Assembly (NCBI GenBank): GCA_018400255.1
Contig: JAGYMO010000178.1
Location: 1 to 6,001, forward strand
Length of the DNA stretch: 6,001 nucleotides
From: Deltaproteobacteria bacterium
GTDB taxonomy: Bacteria; Desulfobacterota; DSM-4660; Desulfatiglandales; B25-G16
Reading direction: 5' to 3'
The notes beneath the pieces were generated by a model. The model had not been told where the DNA came from, made no database searches, and saw nothing but the letters and a program-made list of their open reading frames with translations. Positions 5,846 through 6,001 of the stretch are shown here, piece by piece. The position numbers and the translations under genes are program-made. The first letter of the stretch is position 1. Every line of letters begins with the position of its first letter.

Positions 5846-6001
5846 ATGAAAAAAACACGTGGTTTTTTAGTTTTAGGTCTAGTCTTTTGCCTGGCCCTTG
5901 TCTTTGGAATCACCAATAGCGTTATGGCAGAAAATATACGAATTGGTGTGGCAGCCCCATTTACCGGGGACTTGGCAGGTTACGGAGACAACATTAAGGA
6001 C
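5846..6001 (+). CDS. Branched-chain amino acid-type ABC substrate-binding protein (LivK/LivJ-like), N-terminal fragment
   Basis: Only the first 52 residues lie in the window; the frame is open at the edge. Residues 1-28 form a Sec signal peptide (MKK start, hydrophobic core about 7-22, SVMA cleavage before E29). The mature start ENIRIGVAAPFTGDLAGYG is the hallmark opening of periplasmic binding proteins of the Leu/Ile/Val family (Peripla_BP_6), where the IGVAAPFTGD strand-loop lines the ligand cleft. Members bind branched-chain or other amino acids, amides or aromatic acids and deliver them to LivHMGF-type permeases. The ATG is preceded by AAGGGAGG at 7-nt spacing and by its own promoter. C15 lies inside the hydrophobic core without a lipobox, so this is probably not a lipoprotein. 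Full-length relatives run about 370-400 residues. The LivHMGF genes would be expected beyond the right edge, which cannot be confirmed here. Confidence 0.85.
   Translation, partial: MKKTRGFLVLGLVFCLALVFGITNSVMAENIRIGVAAPFTGDLAGYGDNIKD

Noticed and set aside
1..6001. CRISPR array, tRNA, rRNA, insertion sequence, toxin-antitoxin or phage-defence genes
   Set aside because: None was seen: there are no regularly spaced repeats, no cloverleaf, no transposase or defence-domain motifs, and no terminal inverted repeats flanking a gene.

Overview
This 6 kb window looks like an AT-rich (roughly 40% G+C by eye) bacterial chromosome segment. Two exported solute-binding proteins have ordinary Sec signal peptides and no lipobox cysteine, which fits a Gram-negative-type cell with a periplasm. 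The Shine-Dalgarno sites and sigma70-like promoters are conventional. The sequence alone does not fix the lineage. The protein style would suit Desulfobacterota or a neighbouring deep Gram-negative phylum, but this is only an impression.

Layout, left to right. Positions 1-430 hold no convincing gene, only a short CTTCGT-type repeat and decayed-looking sequence. Positions 431-1228 (+) encode an inositol-monophosphatase-fold protein that keeps the DPxDG core but has lost several metal and catalytic residues. It converges, with a 4-bp gap, on a four-gene minus-strand block. Read 5'->3' on that strand, the block holds a Glu/Leu/Phe/Val-dehydrogenase family protein (5438-4089), a COG2984-type substrate-binding protein (3982-2987), a COG4120-type permease (2930-2028) and a COG1101-type ATPase (2015-1233). 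The last three form a complete ABC importer of the TrpXYZ type. A 23-nt perfect dyad lies between the binding-protein and permease genes.

Positions 5439-5845 are a divergent regulatory region with a near-consensus promoter in each direction. One (TTGACA-18-TATATT) fires left into the dehydrogenase. The other (TTGACA-17-TATCTT) fires right into a branched-chain-amino-acid-type (LivK/LivJ-like) binding protein that runs off the window end at 6001.

Taken together this reads as an amino-acid uptake and catabolism locus. An importer whose family is associated with aromatic amino acids lies beside an NAD-dependent amino acid dehydrogenase with intact catalytic lysines, opposite a second amino-acid binding protein. 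The individual families are known. The less ordinary points are the unusual dehydrogenase (about 70 extra N-terminal residues and an insertion near the substrate pocket), the apparently catalytically impaired IMPase homologue, and the hairpin that hides a Shine-Dalgarno-like GGGAGG in the importer operon. I see no CRISPR array, tRNA, rRNA, complete mobile element or clearly new multi-gene system.
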